DNA of 64,000 bases, from the NCBI GenBank assembly GCA_027625915.1, contig JANTQA010000012.1, positions 12,176,501 to 12,240,500 of the forward strand, read 5' to 3'. The notes under the pieces are model-generated. The model searched no databases and had not been told where the DNA came from. It saw nothing but the letters and a program-made list of their open reading frames with translations. The stretch is from Anaeramoeba flamelloides (taxonomy: Eukaryota; Metamonada; Anaeramoebidae). This document shows, one piece after another, positions 21,226-32,745 of the stretch. Every line of letters begins with the position of its first letter. The stretch's first letter is position 1. The position numbers and the translations under genes were made by a program.

Positions 21226-24177
21226 TAAAAGTTTTAAAAAGTATGACACCAACTCAAAAAAAAACATATTTATCAAAATAGAATCTTTTATGAAAAGTAC
21301 TTTTTCTTCAACTAATTTTTATATCTTGTAATAAACGCCGTGTTTTAACTACACTAGATTTAAAATTCCATTTTTAAAAAATAATTAATAGCTCAGCAAA
21401 TTTGATTGAGAGAATATCCAAATATCTTCTATTTTTTTCATCCCTTCCTTTTTTAATAGTGAGTGATTTTTTCAATCAACCCAGTCAGTTAAAATTTATA
21501 AAAAAAAACAAATTTGAAAATTCAATAATAGTCGAAATCATTAGAATAATATCAAAAAGAAAAATTTTTTTCAAGTTATAACCAATACAAAAATTCACAA
21601 AAAATTGATTATTTTTTATCAATTTTTAAGCTTTACTTTCAAAAAAAAAATCAAGAAATAAATTTTTGAAATATCTCTTGAAATTTAGAGTAATAGATGA
21701 AAAATTCAAGTTATTTTTTAAAATTAAATAATTAGCCCAAGATGTTATTTTGGTAAATTATTTTCAAATTTTTTATAAATAGATTGATAATTCAATTATT
21801 TTCTAAAAAGAAAATCTTATATAATTTGTTTTCGGTTTTTTGGTATTGATATTTAGTGAGATAATCTTTATAATTAAAAAATCAAAAAAAAAGTTACTTT
21901 TAGATATTCTAAATAATAATTTTTATCTGTTGGAAACATGATTATTTTGGTTTCTATATGTCTCTACAACCCAAAAAACACTAAAAATGAAAAACTGATC
22001 AAATACTTTCCATTAATAAAATTAAAAAAACTAAATGATAATATAAAAATAAATAAAGTTTCAATTTAACTTTTTCTTGAAAACATTTTTTGCCAAAATC
22101 ATTGAAATAAAACGTGAAATTATGTATATTTTTAGATACACTATCTTGTTTTAACTCATTTAAAAAAACAAATTCTAAATTATGGGAATTTTCTTTTCAC
22201 AAAAGGCACTAATTTGGTCTTCAAATGTTTTTTTTATTTTTAAATGGTAAAATTAAAAAAAAGTTAAACTAAAAAGATAAACTCTCTGGAAAACCATTCT
22301 AATATAATATATTAACATACTCTTTCGTTTCAAGCTTTTCTCAACCCCAATTTTTCAAAAAAAAATAAAAAAGTGCACACTAATTTCAAAAAATATTTTC
22401 GATATTCAAAAGTTGAGTGTGTTTTTATTCTAAAAAAAATTATCACAGTGTTTAATGGAATTAAGTTATGAACCTAGATTTCGAAAAATATTAATCAGAA
22501 AAAAATAGTGCTTAATTTTATTAAGGACATATTTTGATTTTCAAAAGAAATTTACAAAAAAATTTCCAAAATGAAAATTTTTAAGTGTGATCCTAAATAA
22601 AAAAATTCAATAATTTATTGGTCTAATACATCAATAATAGATTTTTTAGAATAAGGTGCGTCAGGTAGCAAAAGTATCATTTACACTCAATTACAAATTG
22701 TTGAATTATAGTAGTATCCATGATTAAGTAAATCCCTAAACTTCAAATAATACTTCCTCTGGAATTTGTGAAAAAACTTGTAAAAAAATTCAACTTATCA
22801 TTCCTTTTTTTTCTTTTGCTCATAAATTTCAAATAAATCGATTGTAATTTGTGATCTATAGTTATTTGTTTAGGCATTTTTTATTCTTTTTATATTTAAA
22901 AGTTGGAATCCCCAATGAAGTGGTTATAGATGAATAAAAAGACAATAACCAACTAAAAATTTCTTCGATTTATATTTCAAATACTAATACTTTTAAAATT
23001 TTTTTGATCTTTATGATTTTCAAAAATCTTTCCTTTGACTTGCAATAAAAAAAAGTAGTAATTTCATTTTCAATTATCATTCAAACATTTAAGGACTTCC
23101 TTTTAAAGTGAAAAAGGTGAAGTAATGTTGATAAAAACACCCTTAATAGAGTTTAGTAATCTCAGTAAAATTTACCCACTGAGAATTTCTTTTAGAAAAA
23201 AAATATGAAATTTTCATAATTTTCACAATTTTCACAATTTTTACCTTGGTAGATCAGACCAAATTTTGTTTTTAATATTTTAGAATTTCCTTTTCATCTT
23301 TCTAAAAACTGAAACAATTCTTCTTGCTGTTCTGAATATTTTTTATCGTTGATTTTAAAAGTTAGAAATATTCTTAATTTTGAACTTGCACTTGAAAAAT
23401 CCGAAAAGCCATTTATTAAAATTAATTTTTTTTGACATTTTCAATTTCCTTTTCATTAACCAAAATGAAAAATAGTCTTCAAGAAAAGGTTAAGATAACA
23501 AAAAAGTTTGTTTTTTTTTGTTGTCCAATTTCTTCATTGTGAAAATTCTTTTTGAGAAGTGAAAGTGAAATAACACAATAACAAAACACTATTGAGGATG
23601 AAAACTGAGTCCTAAATGTCTTTTTTTTAGACAAATACTTTAAAATTTATGATTGTTGAAAAGAGTTCATTGTATAAGTTGGCTTATTTGATAACTTAAG
23701 AAGTTATTTTCCATTTAATTTCAAATGAAAACATTTTCCGAGAATGTTTCCAAGATTGTTCTAAAACTGGAAAAAAAAAGCAATAGTACTTCACCAAGAT
23801 TAAAAACAACTCGGTTTTTGATAAATAGAGCTCTTCTTTGTTGATCTCTGTTAAAATAAAAATTTTTTTCAAAGTATATTAACAGGCATAAGTTGAATCA
23901 TTTTAGCTTTTTAATAAATACTGAGAATAATTTCTAAGTCCCAACAGCTGAAATCATTGCCTCTCTTTCATGTTAAAAAGTTTCCAAAAACATTTTTTAA
24001 ACAAAAAAATCCAAAGAGAGAAAGTCCTGAAAAAATTGGAAATATTTCATTTTTTTATTCTTCATTTGCTCTTTTCATACTTTATTCTTTTCAAAGAGCA
24101 GAAATTTTCTCAATCTCTTCTTGTCCGATTTAACTTTTTCTATAACAAGACTAACTTCTTCCTTGTCTAAACTAGAA
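21226..24177. other. AT-rich non-coding stretch upstream of the low-complexity gene
   Basis: Bases about 23150-23880 are similar, in the same orientation, to 56740-57330 (shared CACTGAGAAT, CTGTTCTGAATATT/CTGTTCTAAATATT, CTTGAAAA, AAATAACACAATAAC). This is a diverged duplication or dispersed repeat. No exon was identified. The last few hundred bases presumably hold the promoter of the next gene, but no motif was recognised. Confidence 0.4.
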
Positions 24178-25644
24178 ATGGTGTTCACAATAACAGAATT
24201 AAGTATGTTTGCACCTGAAGTATATGGATCTTCGCAACTTTCTGAATTAAATTTTTCTGATCTTTTCTTTGATACGACTTATTTAGGGGACGAAAACGAA
24301 GGTAGTGAAAAGGGCAACAACAAGACTGTTTTCTCTCAAAATAACAACGCTCCGTTTTCAAGAAGAATGAATCCATTTCTTTCAACAGTAATTGATAATC
24401 ATCCCCTGAATTATGGATCTTTAAACAAGATGAAAACAAAGAACAGTCGGTCGTTTTCTCATTCGCAACACCCATGGAAACTCAAGCCAAGCACATCTTT
24501 TGGAAGTAATGAAAATTCCAATTCAACTACGCTTCTTAAAGGCAAAGAAACGAAGAGCAATTATCACAACACTTTCAATCGAAGAAATATGGGCCAAAAT
24601 TCAAATGTTAATTACAACAAAAGCAAGCCATACAACTCCCCTAATTTCCAATCGCAACAAATGGTAAAGGCAAAAACTAACCCACAGAAGTTTGGCATTT
24701 CAAAGACAAGCCAACAACAGCCCAACAACCGCAATGGCAAGCCTAGAAATAGGGAGGATCACAACCACAGATATGCCACTAATAAAACCCAAATTGTAAG
24801 CAATCGCTCCAAAGGCAATTCTTCAACAACTCAAACGGACACCAGTCTCCAAGTGAATGAAAAGCAGCCCACTTCTTCAACAACACAAACCCGGCCAAAC
24901 AAAAAAACAAAAAAAAAAACCATTAAGGTTCTGAAAGTGAAAGGGATCATCATTCAAAAAATAAGTCCAAATGGGACACCGAAATATTTGGATCATTCTT
25001 CCAATTTCAATAATTCCACTTTTCTAAATAAGGAGCAAAAAAGAGAATCAAAAAATTATAAAATACTTGTTGGAAGGAAAAGAAACCAACAATTAAGCAA
25101 CGAAGACACTTTTCAAAAAAACACAAATAAACTTCGCCGAAAAAAATTGTATACAAAAAAAAATCGCAAATACTCCAAAAACAAGAAATATACAGACACC
25201 TACTCTGAAACAGACACAGAAATATACACAAAATCGGAAAGTGAAACAAACACCGAGTCTGAATTGGAATCTGATACGGGCACGGGCACGGGCACAGACA
25301 CAGCAACACATACAGAAACAAAATCGGAAAGTGAAACAAACACCGACACCGAAAGTCAAAGGAAGATCAACAACGAAGATTCTAAAAAACATTTTAGCCC
25401 AGTCAATGACAAAAATTCAAAAAATAGTAAATACTATTATAAAAAAAGCTCAAAGGGTAAAAATAATAACGAACTAAGCGAAAGAAAGCATTCAAGAAGG
25501 GTTAAAAATCATTATTTCAAATCCTTGTCTCCCAAATCTAAAAAAAAATTCAGAAAAAAGAAAAAAAAACTAAATAAATCAAACCATGGTTCTAGAGCTC
25601 AAAGTTATCGAAGAAAGAAGAAGAAAAGACACAAAAATCATTAG
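24178..25644 (+). CDS. Low-complexity Ser/Asn/Lys-rich protein of unknown function
   Basis: The single open frame from ATG at 24178 encodes 488 aa and is not recognised. The frame is open 19 codons further upstream but without an ATG. The N-terminus (about 1-45: MVFTITELSMFAPEVYG, then LNFSDLFFDTTYLGDE) has hydrophobic and acidic residues and looks like a short interaction segment. The middle is Asn/Ser/Gln/Thr-rich with basic patches. Around residues 340-405 an acidic Ser/Thr/Glu/Asp stretch repeats TYSETDTEIYT, KSESETNTES and SDTGTGTGTDT, with KSESETNT occurring twice. The C-terminus is strongly basic (KSKKKFRKKKKKLNKSNHG, ending RRKKKKRHKNH), suggesting nuclear or nucleic-acid-associated localisation. 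No catalytic domain was seen. Its base composition is clearly less AT-biased than the flanks, supporting a real gene. Confidence 0.7.
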   Translation: MVFTITELSMFAPEVYGSSQLSELNFSDLFFDTTYLGDENEGSEKGNNKTVFSQNNNAPFSRRMNPFLSTVIDNHPLNYGSLNKMKTKNSRSFSHSQHPWKLKPSTSFGSNENSNSTTLLKGKETKSNYHNTFNRRNMGQNSNVNYNKSKPYNSPNFQSQQMVKAKTNPQKFGISKTSQQQPNNRNGKPRNREDHNHRYATNKTQIVSNRSKGNSSTTQTDTSLQVNEKQPTSSTTQTRPNKKTKKKTIKVLKVKGIIIQKISPNGTPKYLDHSSNFNNSTFLNKEQKRESKNYKILVGRKRNQQLSNEDTFQKNTNKLRRKKLYTKKNRKYSKNKKYTDTYSETDTEIYTKSESETNTESELESDTGTGTGTDTATHTETKSESETNTDTESQRKINNEDSKKHFSPVNDKNSKNSKYYYKKSSKGKNNNELSERKHSRRVKNHYFKSLSPKSKKKFRKKKKKLNKSNHGSRAQSYRRKKKKRHKNH

Positions 25645-26896
25645 GGGCCCTATATTTTTAAAAAATAAAATGAAATCTTGTTCAGATCTTAAATTTTTTT
25701 TTTTTTTTTTTTGTAATTTATGTTTTGGATTGTGAAATAAATGAGCTAACAACATTTAAATAATTTATTAATTTGAGTGATTTTTTTGAAATCAAAATAA
25801 TCATACATTTACAAATTAAAAACTAATACAAGTAATCTATTGATTTTATTCCCAAGTAAACGGTTTCTTGAATAAAATGTATTTTATTTTGTTTAGCAAT
25901 GAAGAGAGTGGCATCATTTTCAGATTTTTAAAAATTTTAATTATGATAGCATTATAGAAATGTGATTTTTTAAGTTTTACCCTGTAATATTGAAATTTTG
26001 AGAATGATGGGATTTCTAGGAAAAATTGAATATAAACAAGAAAGAATTTGGGGTTAATCAGTGGTTAGGTAGTTAGAAAAAAGAATCATTTGATTTCATG
26101 GAATCGAAATTAGAATTATTCGGGGTTATTTTTGATAAAGAATCAAAATCTGAACTCTGATTGTAAATAAATAAAAGAAATATTCTCAGTTGATTCTAAA
26201 ATCAATTTTTTCCCCACTTTAATGATTAATATTGTAATAGAGCCAAAATAATTACATTTTAATTATTTTTGGAGTTTTTACTTTCTGTATCTATTGTAAA
26301 ACCTAAAAATATGTGAAAAAAATAAGTTTTTCTTTTTTACTATGAAGTGAAATTCTATATTGTAATTTTGATTTGTAAATAATTTAATTGGTATTTTTTC
26401 CACAAATAATACTTATAAATACCAAAAACAGTGAAAAATTAATAGTTTTTTCTGTTTTAATGAGGTTTTGAGAATGAAATCTTAAGATTTAAATGTTAAT
26501 TAATTATTTTAAAAAAATAATATCTTTGAATAATGTATTATTAATGTATTAATATTAATTTCATCAAAGATATTTAATTGTGGTGTTGATGGTTAAATAA
26601 ATCTAAATTTGATTACATTTTAATGGATTTATTATTAATTTTAGATATATTAAGTAATAAAGTTTATTTTTGACACTTTAATAAATATAATTTTTTCATT
26701 TTATCCATAATAAAAATAAAAGTGATCTAATTGATTTTTTTTGGCATAAATGGTTTCTTTTCACTTACGATAATTATTATATTAATTCAAATCGTTTTTT
26801 GATATATACTATTTAAAAAACTCTCATCATTTTTTTTATTGAAATCAATTATTTTAAATGTAAAACAATATTACATCTATGTATATATATATATAT
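25645..26896. other. AT-rich non-coding stretch
   Basis: Downstream of the low-complexity gene. AT-rich sequence with T runs, ending in a TA microsatellite at about 26881-26898; no exon or RNA gene identified. Confidence 0.4.
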
Positions 26897-28387
26897 ATCC
26901 ATTAGCACCCCAAATAACCTAAAAACATTTCAAACAAAAATTTTAATTTGAAATGTTATCAAAGGATAATAAGGTATATAATTAATAAACAATTATCTTA
27001 GAAAGAAAATTTTATAATTAAAAATTGTATAGTTAGTTAAAATAAAAAATAACTTGAAAAAAAATTTTTCAACATTGGGAACTTTTTTTTTTGGTTATTG
27101 TGATTTTATTATTTTTTCAAATTTTGTCAAAATAAATTTTTTTTTTTTTTTGAAAAGTTTGTCTAGACATCAAAAACCTCTTATTTTTAACATTTAAAAC
27201 ACATCATACTTTACTGGAAATTTTTCTGGTCCCTTGGCACCCCAAAATTGCCTAAAATACTTGATTAAATAATTTATTCATTATAAAAGTTATTATAACA
27301 TCACATAGAAAATTTATTTTATCTACTGATTACTATTCAATATCAATATCTATATTAGATTCTAAATAATTTAAAAAAAAAAAAATATAAATTAAATTAG
27401 AAAAAAAAATCAAATTTTTTTTTCATTGCAAAATTTTACAATTTTTTTCAACAAGATTTTTTTTCAATTTTAAATGATTTGGCCAATAGTTCGAGACAGA
27501 TTAATATTGGATTTTTTTTTTATTATTTTAAAATTTTTTAATTTTTGACTTTTTAAAATCTAGACATAAAATTAACAATATTTTTGTAGTAGAGACCATA
27601 TATAAGAACTTATTTAACAAGATCTGGATTAATTTATTAAGGAAAAATCCAAATATCGCAAATATATTATTCAAATTTTTATCAATAACAAAATACAAAA
27701 AAAAATTTGGTTTCAGAGATTATTTTATTATATTGAAATAATATTGAAGAGTTATTTTTATTTTATTTTAAATTTATGTATAAATATTTTATAGATTAAA
27801 AAGTAATTTATATTTGTTTTATTCCACTTTAATAAATTGAAATTATTTTACAATTTTTTTTTTTTTTTTAATTTTAAATTATTATCTATTGCTAAAAAAA
27901 AAGTTTTAGAAAATTAATCAAATTAAAAATTTAATTTTTGCCTAAAGAAATAAATTTCATTTTTCTCTTAATTGGATATTTATTGAAATTTTTTCTAAAA
28001 AAAAAATTAAATTTCAAAGTAATTTATTTTTTTATTTATTTTTTTTATCATAAAATTAGCAAAATTGTTTTGTGGTTATTATTAATAAATTAATGTGTTG
28101 AGTTTTGAATTACTATTAATGTAATAAAATTTCTAATTTAAAAAAATAAAATAAAAATAAAAATCTTTAAAAAAAATGTAAAAATGAATAATTATTATTT
28201 TTTTTTTCAATTTCAAAAAAAAAAATCAATAACTTAACTAATTTATCTTTGAACTATTTTGACTTTTTATTATAATTCAAATCTGGATTAAAGATAAATA
28301 AGAAAATTAATATATCAGTAGATCAATATCATTTTAAATCTAATTTAAAAAACTTGATGAAAATTAGGCAAATCCGGGGTGCTAAGG
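26897..28387 (+). repeat. Family F4: ~1.5-kb non-coding inverted-end element
   Basis: The left end TTAGCACCCCAAATAACC and right end TTTGCCTAA-type sequence (GGCAAATCCGGGGTGCTAAG on the plus strand) are inverted forms of a TTAGCACCCC terminus. TA-repeat DNA abuts both sides (ATATATATCC before, AATATATATATTT after). A second terminus-like GGCACCCCAAAATTGCCTAA lies inside at about 27236. The whole is AT-rich with no open frame. Most of it is collinear with the reverse complement of about 41400-44045. It is probably a non-autonomous DNA transposon. Confidence 0.6.
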
Positions 28388-31274
28388 AATATATATATTT
28401 CGACACTTCCAAAAAAATTGATAAAAAGTTGTTGTTTTTTTTTTTTGTATTTTCTAGAAGTTGAAATTTTTTAAAAAAAAGTGTTTTAACATATATATTT
28501 ATTGTATTAAATGATATATAGGTAAAATATTTTCTTGAAAATATATTTCAAAATTAAAAAAAAATTGGAGAATAAGGAGGTAGGCTTACAATCTAAAGAA
28601 GATTAATTTTTTTTTATTTTCAGAAATTTTCTATTGTATATTTTATTACAATTCGAGATATCTAAATTCAAATGAATTTTGGTACAGGTGTTTTTAATGA
28701 TTTATTGGGATTTTTTTACATTCCAATCTAATTGATATTTTTTTTCCATGGTCATGAAAGATCATTTCAAAATAATAAAAATAAAGAAAATATAATAGTT
28801 TTCGAATAATTCCGATTATAAAATTTTTTGCATATCCTTCAATTAAGATATAGAAAATTATTTTTAGTCTAAAAAATACAATTTTTAAAGAAAAAATGAT
28901 ATTAAAAATAGAATGGGTCAAAGCTGATTATTAAAAATGGGTTATTGGTTTATAGAAATGAAAAATATAGCTTTCTTTTTTTTTTTTTTCATCTTTTATT
29001 CAAATCTTCCAGTATATAATATTTTTAGTTGTTTTATCCTTATTCTAAATGTTGAAGAATTTAATTAATAAAAAAGTATAATTTATAAAAAAATTGAAAT
29101 ATACTTTCCTAAAATATCAATATTAGATAAAAACTTATATAAAAATGTTATCCTTAGCAAAAATACTCAAAAACTCTTTAATCTGACTAATTAAAATTAC
29201 AAAAATTATTTTTCTTATCAAGATTTTTCATCAAAGCTCTTATGGTTAGAAAACTTAAGGTAATAAAGAAATAATTGAAAATAAAAAATTGAAGATAAAA
29301 AATTCCTAAAATAGTTAAAAAAATATACAAATTCGGGTACTTAGTGTATCACTCTTAGGAGGTCGTGTCAGGGTTTTTTTTTTTTTTTTTTTTTTTTAAT
29401 TCATAGGAATTGAGAAAAATCAAAGATTTTACTCCATTCTTTTAAATTAAAAAAAAACCTAACAACAGTGGAACACCAATTTATTAATCACAGTTTGTGG
29501 AATATTGTTTAGTGCTAATAATCTTTCTATCAGATTTTTACTCCTCCTGTTTCAGGATGTGGATTATTTTTAATTTGACCATCTAAATGATATAATATTT
29601 TTTTTTACTTTAATATTTTAATTATTTTTCTTCTTCTCTTTTTACTTTAGTAAAATTTCTTTTATTACTCCTTTCTAACAATAAATAAAAATAAATAAAA
29701 AAAACCAATTTTAATATATTAAATTGATTAACTTAAAAAGATAATCTTTAAAAATTGAAAAGAATTAGAGTGTTACCCCTATCAATTTTTTATAAACATT
29801 AATCCAATTAATTCAACAATTGTTCAACATTCTAATATTCAAAGATAACTCTACAGGCTGTTCTTAAAACCGTCTTTTTCTAATTAATAAACTTGAAATT
29901 TTTCCCTTCAAGTCCACAAATATTCTTTTCAAGCTTTACTTTTTTACTACTTAAAGTGGCTCAAAATTTTTTTACAGTAAAAAATCCTTTTTAAATTATT
30001 ACTTTGAAGAAAACATAAAAAATAAGTGGAATTATTTACACCGGAATTATTTTATATTTGTGTGATGTGAAACTAATTAATCAATATATTTTCTAAAATA
30101 ATTTTAAAACTAAAATTCTTAGGTCAGTACCCTTGAGAAAAACAACAAAATGTCATTTTTGATCTTTAAATAATGATCAAATATAATTCCAATATAAATG
30201 AATATCATTTTTTACAATCTTTTTCACTGTTTCACTTGCAATACAAAAACAATTTTTTACCCAATGTCTATTGATCTAGACAAAAATAACAATTTTCAAA
30301 ACAATTACTTTTTCCAAAAAAATCCAAAAAAAAAAAAAAAATCTAAAAAAAGAAATGAAAAAATAATTTCAATATTTTAAACTTAGAAAATAAATATGTT
30401 CTTCTGATATCGATACAAAACCTTCAACGGCCTGTAATTTATAAATTAAGACTAGACTCATTTGACTTAAAAATGGTTGATTTTGAAGCAAAAAAAAAAA
30501 AACCTGATATGTAAAACTATAATCCAACGAAAATCTTAAGATTAATTTTTCTCATCCCATTTCAAACTTTTCTCCTAAAAGTTATTTTTTACTGTGAATG
30601 TAAAAGTGAACAAAGAAATGAAATTCATATATTTATCCTTTCTCGAAAAAAACTAAATAAATAAATCCACTTTTAAAAAAATTGTGAACAAAAAGTTTTC
30701 AAAAGTATCTAAAAAAACAGTTTATAAAAATCAAAAGCCATATTTTCAAGATTTTATTCATTAAATTTTATGTTCTCATTTTTTTTAAAAACAGCTTTAA
30801 TATAGAACATATTTTCTTGATTACGGCCTGTTAGAATCAATGATTTTAAAAATTTTTTCTTGTATGAATAAGTTTTGTTAATTTTGTATTTTTATGTAAA
30901 TTGAAAAAATAATAAAAACACAATATTTTAAAGAGCACAGCATTATTAAACAGTAAACAAAACATGAAAATTCATTTAAAAAAAATAAAAATAAAAAAGA
31001 TCTTATGTGTCATTTTTTTTTTTTTTGATTAGAAATCTATAAAATGTATTTTTTTTTTATATATTTTAGTTAAATGGACAATAAAAAAGATCATCTTGAA
31101 AAGTCGTTTCTATTTTTCATTTGCAATTAATTCTGATATTAGAAAAGTGTTAAGGTACCAAATGTTTTAAAAAAAGAAAACGACTTATTTTCAAAAAAAA
31201 AAAAAAAAAAAAATAAAAAAAAAAAAAGATTAAATTTAATAATTTAAACGAGTCTTCTCTCAGAAAGAAGAAAA
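28388..31274. other. AT-rich non-coding stretch
   Basis: Contains one F9 hairpin unit at about 29400-29457 beside a T run and little else recognisable. The short open frames here have the composition of the surrounding non-coding DNA and are not called. It lies at the 3' end of the eS4 gene. Confidence 0.4.
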
Positions 31275-32745
31275 TTATTTCTTTTTGGATTTAGCTTGTT
31301 CGTGTTTTTTGATTCTTTGTTTCCTGTCTTCGTTTGGATCTGGTCTAATACCTCTATTTTTAGGAAGGGAGATCATTGGTCTATTTTTTCTTCCAATAAC
31401 AAAGACATTTGACAATCGTGTAGCAAATGAGTGTCCCTTTTCGTCCTTGATGTGGATAATGTCATAGGATCCAGCATGTAATTCCTTTTTGGTGATGATC
31501 CCAATTCTTCCAGTATTTCTACCTCCTGTGATCATGACAACATTACCAACTGCAAATTTGATAAAGCCTACAATTTTGTTTTCTTTGATATCAAATTTGA
31601 TTGTATCATTTACTTTGATTAAAGGATCTGGATATCTGAAGGTTCTTCCATCATGGGTGACAATAAATGGAATTCTTTTCATTCCAATTTGAGATTTCTT
31701 GACTTTACATAATTTAAAGTTGGATTCTTTTTGTGTGATTTTGTGTGCTACAAATCTTCCTTTTTCATCATAAAGAATTCTGAAGTTTTCATTGGTTCGA
31801 TCAATGGAGATTACATCTTTGAAGTTTTTGAATTTAATTTATTTTTTTTTTTGAAATTTGATTTTGTGTTAATTGTTTTTGAAAAGAATTATTATTCGGT
31901 TTGGAACAAAAACAAAAATAACAAAGGTTATCATCGTGAAATTTCCAAATTCCAAGGGGAAAGGTGTGTTGTTTATTATAAAGAAGAAAAATTTTATTAA
32001 AAAAAATTAAGACAAAAAAAAAAAAGTATTGAAAAGGTTGAGTGACTTGATGAAAAGAAAAAAAAAAAAAAAAATTTTCAAAAAAAGCAATCTAAAAATT
32101 TTGTATTTTCAGAAACAAAAAAAAAAAAAAAAGAAAAAGCAATAAAAGAATGAAAAGAAAAAAAGTTCATAATATTTACCCATAAAACCAGTTGGATAGG
32201 TGTTGTCAGTTCTAACTTTTCCGTCAACTTTGACAACTCTTTGCATAAGGATCAAAGTAACTTCTTTTCCTGTTAGTGCATATTTCAGTTTGTTTCTGAG
32301 TAAAAGTGTTAATGGAAGACATTCCCTTAATTTGTGTGGTCCAGTTGATGGTCTTGGGGCCTTTTTTTTATTGGGTTAAAATTGTAAAAAAAAAAAAAAA
32401 AAAAAAAACAATAAATTAAAAAGTAAAACAAGTTAGGATCTGCTTCTTTGCAGCGAAAAACAAAAAAAAAAGAAAAAGACTGAGAAAGTCACAAAATCAA
32501 AACAATTCTCTCTTTTAGAGAAAACAATAAAACCTTCTCTTTTTTGTTCAAAAATTAACAAAAAAAAAAAAATTGAACTTTATTTGTTTTGTTCTCGAAC
32601 ATCCCACAAGAGGAATAGAGAAAGAAAAGGAAAAAAAAAAAAAAAAAAAGATTGTTTAGCATACCCATGTACCACCTAGTTTATCAAGCATCCAATTTTT
32701 TGGAGTGTTTAATCTTTTTAAATGTTTTCTTGGTCCTCGAGTCAT
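31275..32745 (-). CDS. RPS4: 40S ribosomal protein eS4 (RPS4), three exons
   Basis: Exons on the minus strand are 32745-32665, 32360-32180 and 31816-31275, totalling 804 bp: 267 aa plus stop, the usual family length. The start [19 protein letters not shown] matches the conserved eS4 N-terminus. Exon 2 carries [15 protein letters not shown] and the S4 RNA-binding region with [10 protein letters not shown] (about 30-90). Exon 3 has [32 protein letters not shown], the KOW-type [11 protein letters not shown] (about 185-195) and [14 protein letters not shown]. Donors are GTATGC and GTAAAT and acceptors AAAAG and AAAG; the introns are 304 and 363 bp. The frame is kept exactly across both joins. The protein is a structural component of the small ribosomal subunit. 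It is divergent to SUB2, with 2.2 kb between their starts. Confidence 0.96.

Noticed and set aside
25007-25392. Cys/Phe-rich open frames antisense to the low-complexity gene
   Set aside because: They are shadows of the repeated acidic codons on the plus strand.
31731-32000. 89-codon plus-strand frame
   Set aside because: It is antisense to eS4 exon 3 and intron 2.
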